64,000 bases of DNA from contig NZ_JAJCIC010000002.1 in assembly GCF_020554865.1 (NCBI RefSeq), forward strand, positions 196,284 through 260,283, in the 5' to 3' direction. The stretch comes from Lacrimispora sp. 210928-DFI.3.58. GTDB lineage: Bacteria; Bacillota; Clostridia; Lachnospirales; Lachnospiraceae. Shown here one piece after another: positions 45,531-53,965 of the stretch. Position numbers and translations under genes: made by a program. Every line of letters begins with the position of its first letter. Position 1 is the first letter of the stretch. The notes beneath the pieces are model-generated. The model saw only the letters and a list, made by a program, of their open reading frames with translations, was not told the origin of the DNA and did not search any database.

Positions 45531-46853
45531 ATGACAGCGGAGACCATCACCCTGGGACTCTTTTTAATCGGCTTAGGCCTGTGTATCATAAGCGGCACAG
45601 AGGTTTTATACGCCCTGATCTTTGGCATGGCCTGTTTTTTCTTCTACAGCCTGAAAAAGGGCTTTACCGTAAGGGCCACCTGTTCCATGTTTTTAGAGGG
45701 TATGTCCAGGGTGACGAACATCCTCATTATCTTTGTATTTATCGGCAGCCTCACTGCCGTCTGGCGCATCTGCGGTACCATTCCCTTTATCCTGTACCAT
45801 GCCATGGGACTGATTGAACCCAGGTATTTTGTGCTGTGCACCTTTCTGCTCTGCTCCATGATGTCCTTTCTCACAGGGACCTCCTTTGGCACAGTCAGCA
45901 CCATGGGCGTGATCTGTATGCTGATCTCCAACACCGCAGGCTTAAATCCGCTGCTCACAGGAGGGGCTGTGCTGTCCGGCATCTTTTTCGGTGACCGCTG
46001 CTCCCCCATGTCCTCCAGTGCCCAGCTGGTCTGCTCCCTGACAGGGACGGACATTTATACGAACATCAAAAATATGATGCGCTCCGGACTGATCCCTTTT
46101 CTCCTGTGTGTCGTCCTCTACATCGTTTTGGCAGGCGGGGCCGGGGCTGATCCTGATCTCTCCATGGTTTCCCTGTTTGAGGAGAACTTTTCCCTTCACT
46201 GGGCTGCTGCCATTCCGGCGCTCCTGATCCTGGTGCTTGCCCTGTTTCGCGTTGATGTGAAATACGCGATGGCGGCCAGCATCCTGTCAGCCTCTGTCAT
46301 TGCCTTTGCTCTCCAGGGCACCACTCCTCCTGTGCTTCTTGTGACCCTTTTAAGAGGCTACCGGGCAGAGACGGGAACAGAGCTTGCAAGACTTTTAAAC
46401 GGCGGAGGTATCACCTCTATGGTATCAGCAGGCTTCCTTGTACTGATTTCCTCCTCCTACTCCGGCGTATTCTCCCGCACCCCTATCCTCTCCGGTATTA
46501 AGGGGGCTCTGGGCAGGGTCTCCGGCCTTCTGACTCCCTTTGGCACCGTGACAGCAGCTTCCATCCTCTCCTGCGCTGTAAGCTGCAACCAGACACTTGG
46601 AACCATTCTCACCTTTCAGATCTGTGAGGATCTGTATGAGAAAAAGGAGGAGCTTGCCCTGGCGCTGGAGGACACTGCCATTCTCCTGGCTGCCCTTGTG
46701 CCCTGGGGGATCGCAGGGGCTGTTCCTGTGGCAGCCATCGGCGCTCCCTTAAGCTGCCTGTTCTATGCTTTCTATCTTTATCTGATCACCGTATGGAACC
46801 TTTTAGCGGCTGTCTGGAAAGCACGGCGGCACCGTAGGACAGAGCGCGTTTGA
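45531..46853 (+). CDS. NhaC-family Na+/H+ antiporter-like membrane protein
   Basis: 440 residues from ATG 45531 (GGAGG nine bases upstream); the open frame extends back through repeat B without a site. About 11-12 helices. Family features are IFVFIGSLTAVWRICGTIP, the MSFLTGTSFGTVSTMGV helix and the GDRCSPMSSSAQL segment. NhaC relatives exchange protons for sodium, but some related carriers move malate/lactate or amino acids. Neighbours give no clear clue to its substrate. Confidence 0.85.
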   Translation: MTAETITLGLFLIGLGLCIISGTEVLYALIFGMACFFFYSLKKGFTVRATCSMFLEGMSRVTNILIIFVFIGSLTAVWRICGTIPFILYHAMGLIEPRYFVLCTFLLCSMMSFLTGTSFGTVSTMGVICMLISNTAGLNPLLTGGAVLSGIFFGDRCSPMSSSAQLVCSLTGTDIYTNIKNMMRSGLIPFLLCVVLYIVLAGGAGADPDLSMVSLFEENFSLHWAAAIPALLILVLALFRVDVKYAMAASILSASVIAFALQGTTPPVLLVTLLRGYRAETGTELARLLNGGGITSMVSAGFLVLISSSYSGVFSRTPILSGIKGALGRVSGLLTPFGTVTAASILSCAVSCNQTLGTILTFQICEDLYEKKEELALALEDTAILLAALVPWGIAGAVPVAAIGAPLSCLFYAFYLYLITVWNLLAAVWKARRHRRTERV

Positions 46854-46913
46854 AAGAATGCGGCTTCAATGCCCGTATTCGTAACTATCCAGCCATGCCA
46901 TCTTCCTGTTCTC

Positions 46914-47513
46914 TCACACCCTGCCTCCATTCTCCTTCAGCCACCTTCTTCTCTCCCTGTAATCCGGCAGGATCCTCTCAACCTCTGCCCAGAACCGGGG
47001 AGAGTGGTTCATCTCTTTTCTGTGGGCCAGCTCATGGACCACCACGTAATCCAGCACCTCAGGAGGCATGAGGATCAGCTTCCAGTGGAAATTTAAATTT
47101 CCCTTGGTGCTGCAGCTTCCCCATCTGGTCTTTGCCGCCTTTATAGCGATCCTGTTATAGTCCACTCCCATTTTTCCGGCAAAATAATCTGCCCGCTCCT
47201 TAAGCCTTTCCCTGGCCTCTTTCCGATAGGCTGCCTCCAGCTCAGGATGCTTTGCATAATCTGGCTCCGGCTGCTCTTTTGCTTTCCTTTGACGCTCCCT
47301 CATGAGAAACCATTTTTCCACGATCCAAGCCTGCCGCTCCTTGATAAATGCCACCACGGCCTGATTGGAGGCCCTGACAGGCACGCGTGCCCGCACAGTC
47401 CCATCCTCCTTTATCTCCAGTCCCAGGGTGCGGCGTTTGGAATATACCACCTCTACGGGTATGCTCCCTTCCTCTTCCCCCTGTCTCCATCCGATTTCCA
47501 CTTGATGAATCAT
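46914..47513 (-). CDS. YgjP-like M48-type metallopeptidase-fold protein
   Basis: 199 residues, full length for the YgjP/DUF45 family. The zinc motif is VVVHELAHRKEMNHSPRFW: HELAH plus a downstream His. The preceding AAKTRWGSCSTKGNLNFHWKL block is the family signature. The E. coli YgjP member has been reported as a UTP pyrophosphatase, so peptidase activity should not be assumed. Cytoplasmic. Separated from the exporter permease gene by a repeat-rich spacer. Confidence 0.88.
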   Translation of the reverse strand: MIHQVEIGWRQGEEEGSIPVEVVYSKRRTLGLEIKEDGTVRARVPVRASNQAVVAFIKERQAWIVEKWFLMRERQRKAKEQPEPDYAKHPELEAAYRKEARERLKERADYFAGKMGVDYNRIAIKAAKTRWGSCSTKGNLNFHWKLILMPPEVLDYVVVHELAHRKEMNHSPRFWAEVERILPDYRERRRWLKENGGRV

Positions 47514-47527
47514 TGCATCTCCTTACA

Positions 47528-47549
47528 ATAGAAGTCCGCTTGCGGACTT
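47528..47549. repeat. Perfect short hairpin upstream of the YgjP-like gene
   Basis: AGAAGTCCGC / GCGGACTTCT, perfect 10-bp arms around TT. Directly followed by other inverted repeats (CCGCCTGCGGCGG / CCGCCGCAGG) up to repeat family C at 47655. The whole spacer 47514-47774 has no gene. Confidence 0.7.
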
Positions 47550-47654
47550 CTCCGCCTGCGGCGGGTCGCATTAGCGACACAATTCCAATCCGCCGCAGGC
47601 ATTGGCTCACTTAGCGAGTGTAACGAGCTTAGTGAACAAGCCCCCTTTAGGGTT

Positions 47655-47716
47655 GCGATCCTGCCGGTCGGGCTTTTTGTATCATAGGAGGCTCCGGAGG
47701 AGTTTCCTATGATATG
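47655..47716. repeat. Interspersed repeat family C, copy 2
   Basis: Contains CTGCCGGTCGGGCTTTTTGT and a perfect TATCATAGGA / TCCTATGATA inverted repeat around CTCCGGAG. Matches 41613-41671. In the Wzm gene's direction the hairpin is followed by the A/T-rich tract and may also act as its terminator. Confidence 0.75.
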
Positions 47717-47774
47717 AAAAGCCAGGCCCGCTCCCTTGTTGAGCCACAGGCCTGACTCTGTCTTTCCAATATTC

Positions 47775-48590
47775 CTACAGCACATCTGAAAAATGAGGCC
47801 GCAGCCGTTTAAACATCTTAAGTCCCGCCAGCAGCACGATCCCTGTCACCACCCAATAGTAAACGGTAAGGGTAGGTCTTTCCCAGAACCAATTCCCGGT
47901 CAGCATACTGTCCCTGTAGCCTGCTGTCACATAGTAAAACGGATTCAGCTTGAACAGGAGCTCCACCCATTTTCCCTTCGAGGTAAACATGGATTCATGG
48001 TACATGATCGGCGTCATCCAGATACCGAACTGGAGGCAGATGGCCACGATCTGGGCCATGTCCTTAAAGAATACGTTCACCGCACAGGTAAAAAAGCCGA
48101 TCCCCAGGGCCAGCATGGAAGCCGCAAAGGTATAATACAGGATCTGTATCCATGTCACCATAGGCATCCTGCCGCTCACAAGATAAAGCCCCAGCATGAT
48201 CACCACAAAAAAACCGTGGACCATCAGGCAGGAGATCAGCTTGATCATGGGCAGGATCTCCACCTGGAAGACCACCTTTTTCACCAGATAGCTGTACTCC
48301 TGGAGACAGTTCGTGATGCTGTTCAAGGCCTCGCTGTAAAAGAACCAGGGCACAATGCCAGGCACCAGCCACACCACATAGGTGGCCCCAGGCACAGGCG
48401 GCGGCGACTTAAACCCGGCTTCACCGAATACAAAGGCATAGATCGCCACTGTGACAATGGGCTGGATAAACATCCAGATAATGCCGAAATAGGAGCCCAC
48501 AAAGCGCTTCTTAAAATCCGCCTTGCCCAGGTCCCATATTAATTTCCGTTTTTTAACGATCTCTTTCCCAAGAGCCAGCACATAACCCAT
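47775..48590 (-). CDS. wzm: ABC-2 type polysaccharide export permease (Wzm/TagG-like)
   Basis: 271 residues with six membrane helices, typical of Wzm. Segments such as RFVGSYFGIIWMFIQPIVTVAIYAFVFG, PGIVPWFFYSEALNSITNCL and NVFFKDMAQIVAICLQFGIWMTPIMYH are family hallmarks. It pairs functionally with the Wzt-like ATPase at 34847-36376 to export the finished, lipid-linked glycan. It lies 9 bp after rfbC. Last gene of the upstream half of the locus. Confidence 0.94.
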   Translation of the reverse strand: MGYVLALGKEIVKKRKLIWDLGKADFKKRFVGSYFGIIWMFIQPIVTVAIYAFVFGEAGFKSPPPVPGATYVVWLVPGIVPWFFYSEALNSITNCLQEYSYLVKKVVFQVEILPMIKLISCLMVHGFFVVIMLGLYLVSGRMPMVTWIQILYYTFAASMLALGIGFFTCAVNVFFKDMAQIVAICLQFGIWMTPIMYHESMFTSKGKWVELLFKLNPFYYVTAGYRDSMLTGNWFWERPTLTVYYWVVTGIVLLAGLKMFKRLRPHFSDVL

Positions 48591-48599
48591 AATCCTCTC

Positions 48600-49154
48600 C
48601 TAGAACTTAAAGGTATCCTTTAACCCGCTCCACTTCTTATCCTTCTCCGAAATGATCAGCTCCATGCCCTCTTCCATGGGCCAGTCAATGCCGATCTCCG
48701 GGTCACTCCACAGAAGGCCGCCCTCATCTCCCGGATGATAGAAGTCTGTACATTTGTACGCAAACTCCGCCTCATCGGACAGCACCAGAAAGCCGTGTGC
48801 AAAGCCCTCAGGAATATAGAACTGCTTCTTGTTCTCCGCAGAGAGCACCACGCCGAACCATTTTCCGTAGGTCTCAGAATCGGACCGCAGGTCCACTGCC
48901 ACATCAAATACCGTGCCGCGGATGGCGCGCACCAGCTTTCCCTGAGGATACTGCTTCTGGAAATGAAGCCCTCTCAGCACGCCCTTTACAGACATGGATT
49001 GGTTGTCCTGGACAAATACCATGTCAAGGCCTGCCTCCTTAAAATCATTCTGGTTATAGGTTTCTACAAAATATCCCCTCTCATCCTTAAATACGGTGGG
49101 CTCAATCACATAAAGGCCCTTGATATCGCAGGGAGTAACTTTAATCTTTCCCAT
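48600..49154 (-). CDS. rfbC: dTDP-4-dehydrorhamnose 3,5-epimerase
   Basis: 184 residues. RmlC signatures are FKDERGYFVETYNQNDF, the catalytic His in VLRGLHFQKQ, and GKLVRAIRGTVFDVAVDLR; FYIPEGFAHGFLVLSD supplies the second part of the active site. It makes the L-rhamnose precursor, indicating rhamnose in the glycan. RfbA, RfbB and RfbD are not in the window and must be elsewhere. AAGGAG precedes the start. Confidence 0.95.
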   Translation of the reverse strand: MGKIKVTPCDIKGLYVIEPTVFKDERGYFVETYNQNDFKEAGLDMVFVQDNQSMSVKGVLRGLHFQKQYPQGKLVRAIRGTVFDVAVDLRSDSETYGKWFGVVLSAENKKQFYIPEGFAHGFLVLSDEAEFAYKCTDFYHPGDEGGLLWSDPEIGIDWPMEEGMELIISEKDKKWSGLKDTFKF

Positions 49155-49228
49155 TTTCTACACTCCTTTTTCTATTCTTTCAAAGCCTCTGCCTCCCGGC
49201 AGCACAGCTTTTCCACATCCATTTGGAA

Positions 49229-49257
49229 ATTCTACCACGTTATCCACAAACTCGCAA
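49229..49257 (-). promoter_or_regulatory. Promoter of rfbC-wzm
   Basis: On the minus strand, -35 TTGCGA (49252-49257), a 17-bp spacer and -10 TAGAAT (49229-49234), about 75 bp before rfbC. Confidence 0.55.
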
Positions 49258-49269
49258 TAGTTTATCCCC

Positions 49270-49513
49270 GGAGTTTCCGCATTTTGCACGGCGGCTGCCG
49301 GGAGAATGTCTGGCGCTCCGGTTTCGGACATAAGAAGCACTAAGGCACCTGATTTTTCCTAAAAGCCAGAGAGGCATCAACGCAACTCGCTGCGCTCAAA
49401 CAATCATTGATGCCTCTCTGAACGGAAAAAACAGCTGTCTAAGTGCTTCTAATGTCCTGCAAAGTCGCTCCAGCCGTTCTCCCGGCAGCCGCCGTGCAAA
49501 ATGCGGAAACTCC
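49270..49513. repeat. Large interspersed palindromic element, copy 2
   Basis: Perfect 37-bp outer arms (49270-49306 and 49477-49513, GGAGTTTCCGC... / ...GCGGAAACTCC) enclose a core in opposite orientation to that at 3492-3713. The core carries GGACATAAGAAGCAC / GTGCTTCTAATGTCC and GAGAGGCATCAA / TTGATGCCTCTC. It fills most of the gene-free spacer 49155-49528. Confidence 0.8.
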
Positions 49514-49528
49514 AGTTTATCCCACTCC

Positions 49529-51187
49529 TCACGAAACTCTAAGGCAAACCACGGCAAATATGCGCAGGATCACATACACGTCCAGCGCCGTCATCACATA
49601 GAGCAGATAACCGTCATTCCATCCCGTCCGCACCACACGGTCATTCTTCACAGTCAGAAGGATCATGGGCAGAAGAGGCAGAAGGTATCTTCCCTGAACA
49701 CCTTGAATCATGCTTGCAGTAACAGGAGTCCAGGCGAGAAGCATGGAAAACATCAGGGCACTCAGGCATGTAAGGGATAAAAACCAGATCCAGGCCCTGC
49801 TTAGCGCCCCCATCCATACATTCTCTCCCGGCTTTTTAAGTGCCAGGACTGCCAGTATGGCCGTGAGGGCCAGGACCACCACGTAAGGCGTATTGAGCAC
49901 CGGATCCATGTTGCCCAGGGCTGAACCGATCATGCCGGAGTAGAGCTGTTCTCCCTGCCACATCAAGGTGTTGTAGCACATTTTTATCACCAAAAGCGGG
50001 CTGTGGATCAGCTGGGAAAATGTATACCCGGTCTCCTGCGCCCAAGCCACATAGCTTTCCGAAGCCTCTGCATACATCGCCACGGTGTTTCTGTTCACTG
50101 CGATCATTGCGCCGCAGAAGGCCCCCAGCACCAGGACAGCCGATATCACCCAATTCCGGATGCCGCCAAACTTCTTTATAGGGATCAGCAGGCAATAGCC
50201 TGTGATCACGCCGTAGACCATCTTGCAGGGGCCCATCACGCCCATGAGAAGGGCCAATAGCAGTACATCCGCCGCCCTGACCCGCTCTGCCCTGTAAGCC
50301 AGATCCAGGCAGATGGCAGCAAAATATCCGCTGCACGCAAGTATCATCACATCATAGGAAAAGGAGGATGCCAGATGAAGTGTCATGGGAAGCATATACA
50401 CGCCGAAAAGGATCTCTTTGCCAAAGGGCATCCGCCTGATCGCCAGATAGCCCATAGCCGTGAAAAAGAACAGGTTCATGAGTCTTCCGAAAAACAAAAG
50501 CCCCACAGGCCCCAGCCCCAGCAGCCGGGAAATGGTGATCCCCACAGCCTGCGGCACGTAAGCCATAGGAGTGGTGCGCACCGTAGGCTGGTAAGAAAGG
50601 CATTGCTCCGCCTGAAGGGCGGCTGCTCCCTCCTCCGTCTGCCAGGTGTTCTCTCTGTCCTCCTCCAGCCTTTCCCTGTAGATCCAGCGGTACGTCTCCT
50701 CCGTCAGCTCCTGCCCCAGAATGACCGTCCCCTCGTCCCCTCGTCCTTCCCTGTATCCGCTGCCGTCATCCTTCAGGATATCCGTCATGTCCTCGATCAG
50801 GCAGTCCTGGGGACGGATATAGACCTGACTGTCCTCGGTGCACGCTTCACGCCCCAGAAGCCTGTTTGACAGCTGGTAAGCGCTGATATAATGGCTTGCC
50901 TCATCCGGAGCTGACAAGGGCGGAAGCACAATGCAGAACATGATCCCCAGCCCCAGCGCTGCCCAGACAAAGAACCTCTCCAGGCTCCACTGCCTCCCGG
51001 CACACATCTGGTATCCGCTCATCGCCAGAAAGACCATTCCGAACAAAAGAAGCCAGATGTAATATCCATAAAGCCACCGGTCGCCTGAAGCCACTACCCC
51101 GGCTCTCACATCCGTCAAATGCCAGAGGCCCAAAAGCAGTACCAGCCCGGCAGCCAGCACGATTCCTGTCACCTGTCCACGCCTCAT
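49529..51187 (-). CDS. DUF2142 membrane protein, GT-C-like
   Basis: 552 residues with about 12 helices. The first outside loop contains PPLSAPDEASHYISAYQLSNRL, the PDE-x-x-H motif of DUF2142 proteins, a family near GT-C glycosyltransferases. A hydrophilic loop of about 100 residues follows. It probably transfers a sugar from a polyprenyl phosphate donor on the outer face (inference). Its partner DUF2304 gene is directly upstream, with only 1 bp between them; such pairs are common in glycan loci. Confidence 0.8.
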   Translation of the reverse strand: MRRGQVTGIVLAAGLVLLLGLWHLTDVRAGVVASGDRWLYGYYIWLLLFGMVFLAMSGYQMCAGRQWSLERFFVWAALGLGIMFCIVLPPLSAPDEASHYISAYQLSNRLLGREACTEDSQVYIRPQDCLIEDMTDILKDDGSGYREGRGDEGTVILGQELTEETYRWIYRERLEEDRENTWQTEEGAAALQAEQCLSYQPTVRTTPMAYVPQAVGITISRLLGLGPVGLLFFGRLMNLFFFTAMGYLAIRRMPFGKEILFGVYMLPMTLHLASSFSYDVMILACSGYFAAICLDLAYRAERVRAADVLLLALLMGVMGPCKMVYGVITGYCLLIPIKKFGGIRNWVISAVLVLGAFCGAMIAVNRNTVAMYAEASESYVAWAQETGYTFSQLIHSPLLVIKMCYNTLMWQGEQLYSGMIGSALGNMDPVLNTPYVVVLALTAILAVLALKKPGENVWMGALSRAWIWFLSLTCLSALMFSMLLAWTPVTASMIQGVQGRYLLPLLPMILLTVKNDRVVRTGWNDGYLLYVMTALDVYVILRIFAVVCLRVS

Positions 51188-51188
51188 A

Positions 51189-51653
51189 TCAGTCCCGGCC
51201 TCCTGCCATTGCTTCCGCCTCCGCCCTGTTTTCTTTTCCCCGGATACCCTGCACAGCCTCCGGGCCGGCCTTCTCCTTCTTCTCCTCTGCTGCCTCCAGG
51301 AGCCTCTTTAACAGTTCCTCCTGTTCCTTCTTCTCCAGAGCCATCTTCTGGACCAGCTCCTTCTGCTTGCTCTCCAGCTGGGATACCTGCAATGTCATGG
51401 TAAATACCTTCACCAGCAGCAGAAAGATCATGGAGAGGAACAGAAAGTTGGGCGTAGAGTAGATGCCCAGCAGCCTGGCGCAGAGATCCGCAGCAGAGGG
51501 GAACAGGGAAAATACCACCAGGATAAGAGCCATCACCACCCAGAACATGGCTGCCTCTATCTGAACCTTTGCCTGCCTTATTTTTCTCATCATAAAGGCC
51601 ATTGTCATAAAGGAGACGATCACCAGTATGACCCTGAACACGGTTGTCATCAT
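51189..51653 (-). CDS. DUF2304 small membrane protein
   Basis: 154 residues: three hydrophobic helices in the first 85 residues (FRVILVIVSFMTMAFMM, FWVVMALILVVFSLF, FLFLSMIFLLLVKVFTM), then a charged coiled-coil tail. Matches the DUF2304 pattern, including the IEAAMFWVVMALILVVFS helix. These proteins are found beside GT2 and DUF2142 genes and may anchor or pair with them. Biochemical role unknown. Confidence 0.8.
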   Translation of the reverse strand: MMTTVFRVILVIVSFMTMAFMMRKIRQAKVQIEAAMFWVVMALILVVFSLFPSAADLCARLLGIYSTPNFLFLSMIFLLLVKVFTMTLQVSQLESKQKELVQKMALEKKEQEELLKRLLEAAEEKKEKAGPEAVQGIRGKENRAEAEAMAGGRD

Positions 51654-51708
51654 TTTCCATCCCTGCTTTCTTTTGTTTGGCGCTCCCAGCCAGTCTTCAG
51701 GCAGAAGC

Positions 51709-52656
51709 CTATTTCCAATAGCTTTGATTCATGGTGCATTTCATGATCAGGCTCTTTGGAAGGAGCCTGTAGCACTTTCCCATGCGATAGCCCATATATT
51801 TGAATCCGCTCTTTGCCACCAGCCCTGGTATAAGCCATGGCCGGTGCTGATCCACAAGATACCTGGCCGTCTGCTTCACCAGACGGATGCCCTCGCTCTC
51901 TGACCGAATGCCGCCAAACACCTCCGGGTGGTCTGCCTGGGACACTGCCAGATCAAAGTTTCGCTTAAACTGTGCAATGCAGCCGTAATTGTGGGAATGC
52001 ACCACCTTTGCCTCTGCTGCATAGGCAATGGCATAATCATCCTGCAGTACCGCCCTTCCGGCAAATATCATGTCCTCATTAAATATGGTCCGATTAATGA
52101 AGCCTCCCTGGAACCAGAATTTCTCCCTGTTGTAGGCGCAGCACACATTCGATGCAAAAAAGGTCTTGATGCCCAAACGGTTTATATCCGCCTTCGTCTT
52201 TACGCAGCTCTCCTCCGGGTAATTAAAGGCCCTGGTATACCGCTCTGCCATGGCGCAGTCCTTATCCGGCAGCTGACGTGCGTAAGCCATGATCACAGAC
52301 TGACCCTCCGGTCCCTTTTTTGAAAATGCCTCCACCAGATGTTCGATCAGCCTCTCGTCCGCCGGAACCGCATCGTCCGTCATAAACACCATGATGTCCG
52401 CCCGGCTGAAACGCGCTCCCCTGTTCCTGGTTCCGCCGTGGTCGAACTCTTCCTTTGTCAGATGATGGACTTCCAGCCCCTTTATCCCCTCAAAGCCGCT
52501 GTCATTCCAGTAGGCCTTCTCTGTATTCATAACAATGATCTTCCCAATGGGATATGTCTGTACCTCCAGCATTTTCAAAAGCCTGGAAAATTTCTTTCCC
52601 GGCCTGTATGTGGGGATGATCACATCCACCTTAAGCTGCCCCTTCGGTGCTTCCAT
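51709..52656 (-). CDS. GT2 rhamnosyltransferase-like
   Basis: 315 residues. DVIIPTYRPGKKFSRLLKML opens the GT-A fold; LTKEEFDHGGTRNRG (67-80) is the signature of rhamnosyltransferases (RfbF/WbbL type); MTDDAVP (92-98) gives the metal-binding acids. The FNEDMIFAGRAVLQDDYAIAY segment supplies the base region. The presence of rfbC supports dTDP-L-rhamnose as donor. The start overlaps the end of the flippase gene by 26 bp. Confidence 0.88.
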   Translation of the reverse strand: MEAPKGQLKVDVIIPTYRPGKKFSRLLKMLEVQTYPIGKIIVMNTEKAYWNDSGFEGIKGLEVHHLTKEEFDHGGTRNRGARFSRADIMVFMTDDAVPADERLIEHLVEAFSKKGPEGQSVIMAYARQLPDKDCAMAERYTRAFNYPEESCVKTKADINRLGIKTFFASNVCCAYNREKFWFQGGFINRTIFNEDMIFAGRAVLQDDYAIAYAAEAKVVHSHNYGCIAQFKRNFDLAVSQADHPEVFGGIRSESEGIRLVKQTARYLVDQHRPWLIPGLVAKSGFKYMGYRMGKCYRLLPKSLIMKCTMNQSYWK

Positions 52657-53959
52657 TTTTATTCACTCCCTCCTTTCCCTGCTTATAAGCCCTGACCGTC
52701 CACAGGCCAAAGCCCAACACAAGCCCGGTCATCAAAAGCAGATAGCACACTGCCGCTCCATCCATTCCAAAGCTGCGTACCAGCCTTCCGGATATCATCC
52801 AGGCAATCACTGCCGCTGCTGCGTATATTCCAAAGATCGCCTTCTGGCGGCGCTGTATCACCAGGGCATAGTACATCAGATTCGCCAGGGCATAAAGTCC
52901 TCCCCCCAGCACAATAATGGAAAAAGCCAGATGGCAGGACACAAGCTTTCCGCCGTAACCTGCCCCTAACAGGCACTCCATCACGGAGAGCACCCATTTT
53001 CCCAATACCGCTGTGGCCAGCACCGCCAGGCCCGTAAGCCCCAGGACCATAGCTCCCAGCTTCAGAAGCTCTCTGCGAAAGCCCTCCAGCTTCCTGCCAT
53101 CCCACAGGGACGTAAGTCTTGTAAGGTAAGGACGGATAATAAAATTCGCTACCATATAAATAACAGAGGTAGGCATAAAAATCAAGTTAAAGTATCCCGA
53201 AGCGGCATTATCCATGTTTGCGTCAATGGCATATTTCGCTGAAGAGAAAATATAAAAATCCAGGAACACGGACACGAACAAAAAGGCCGTACTTCCGGTG
53301 ATCCCCCTAAGCCCGCCTGCCCTTTTCTCCCAGTCCACCTGCGGAAGGACCCGGATCACATCCAGGTTAAAGAGGAATACCCCCGCCGCCTGGGCCCCCA
53401 CCGCTGCCAGACATGAAAAAAACAGGCTTCCTGAGACTCCCAGCACAGCGAAAAACACTGCCACTGACAGCACTGTCCTGAAAAAGTTGGACTTTCCCGT
53501 CAGATACAGGCTTCCCCGGCGCTGAAATTCAGACTCATATACATCAGCATACCCATCAATCACCTTATATATGACCAGAAGAAACAGGATCATGGACTTA
53601 TGGGTATTGTATCTTCCCAAAGCCCGCATAAAGGCCAGAAATGCTGCCCCTGCCCCCAGGGCCAGACCGCAGGTCCTCATGCGGTGCCCCAGATAATCCC
53701 CAAAGGAATACTCTCCCTTTCCGTCTGTGATCTGGAAGGGCCTGATCCCAAAATAGGCCACAATAAACATCTGCTGTCCCAGGGTGGAAAACCCAAAGGA
53801 GAATATCCCGCCCTCGTCCTCCCCTGCGATCCGCATAACCAGAAAAGACAGAACCATGCTGGCAAATGCATAGCAAAAGCTCCCTGCAATGTTCCAGACC
53901 ATGTTCTGCCGTTCTATATGATTCCCTTTATATAATAAATAGTTGGTCAGGCTCCTCAT
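52631..53959 (-). CDS. Wzx-like polysaccharide flippase, copy 1
   Basis: 442 residues with about 12-13 helices, fitting the MOP/polysaccharide-synthase superfamily. The N-terminal MVWNIAGSFCYAFASMVLSFLVMRIAG helix and the later LLGAGYGGKLVSCHLAFSIIVLGGG region are typical. It would flip lipid-linked intermediates. A flippase in the same locus as a Wzm/Wzt exporter is notable, since the two systems normally serve different glycans. AGAGG before the start. Confidence 0.85.
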   Translation of the reverse strand: MRSLTNYLLYKGNHIERQNMVWNIAGSFCYAFASMVLSFLVMRIAGEDEGGIFSFGFSTLGQQMFIVAYFGIRPFQITDGKGEYSFGDYLGHRMRTCGLALGAGAAFLAFMRALGRYNTHKSMILFLLVIYKVIDGYADVYESEFQRRGSLYLTGKSNFFRTVLSVAVFFAVLGVSGSLFFSCLAAVGAQAAGVFLFNLDVIRVLPQVDWEKRAGGLRGITGSTAFLFVSVFLDFYIFSSAKYAIDANMDNAASGYFNLIFMPTSVIYMVANFIIRPYLTRLTSLWDGRKLEGFRRELLKLGAMVLGLTGLAVLATAVLGKWVLSVMECLLGAGYGGKLVSCHLAFSIIVLGGGLYALANLMYYALVIQRRQKAIFGIYAAAAVIAWMISGRLVRSFGMDGAAVCYLLLMTGLVLGFGLWTVRAYKQGKEGVNKNGSTEGAA

Positions 53960-53965
53960 GGCTTT

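Noticed and set aside
47520..47716. Possible small CRISPR-like or tRNA-like array of hairpins
   Set aside because: The inverted repeats differ in sequence and spacing, there is no repeat-spacer pattern and no cloverleaf could be formed.
49240..49248. A perfect DnaA box (TTATCCACA)
   Set aside because: It is single, with no cluster, no AT-rich unwinding region and no dnaA or dnaN nearby. It falls within the spacer of the rfbC promoter.
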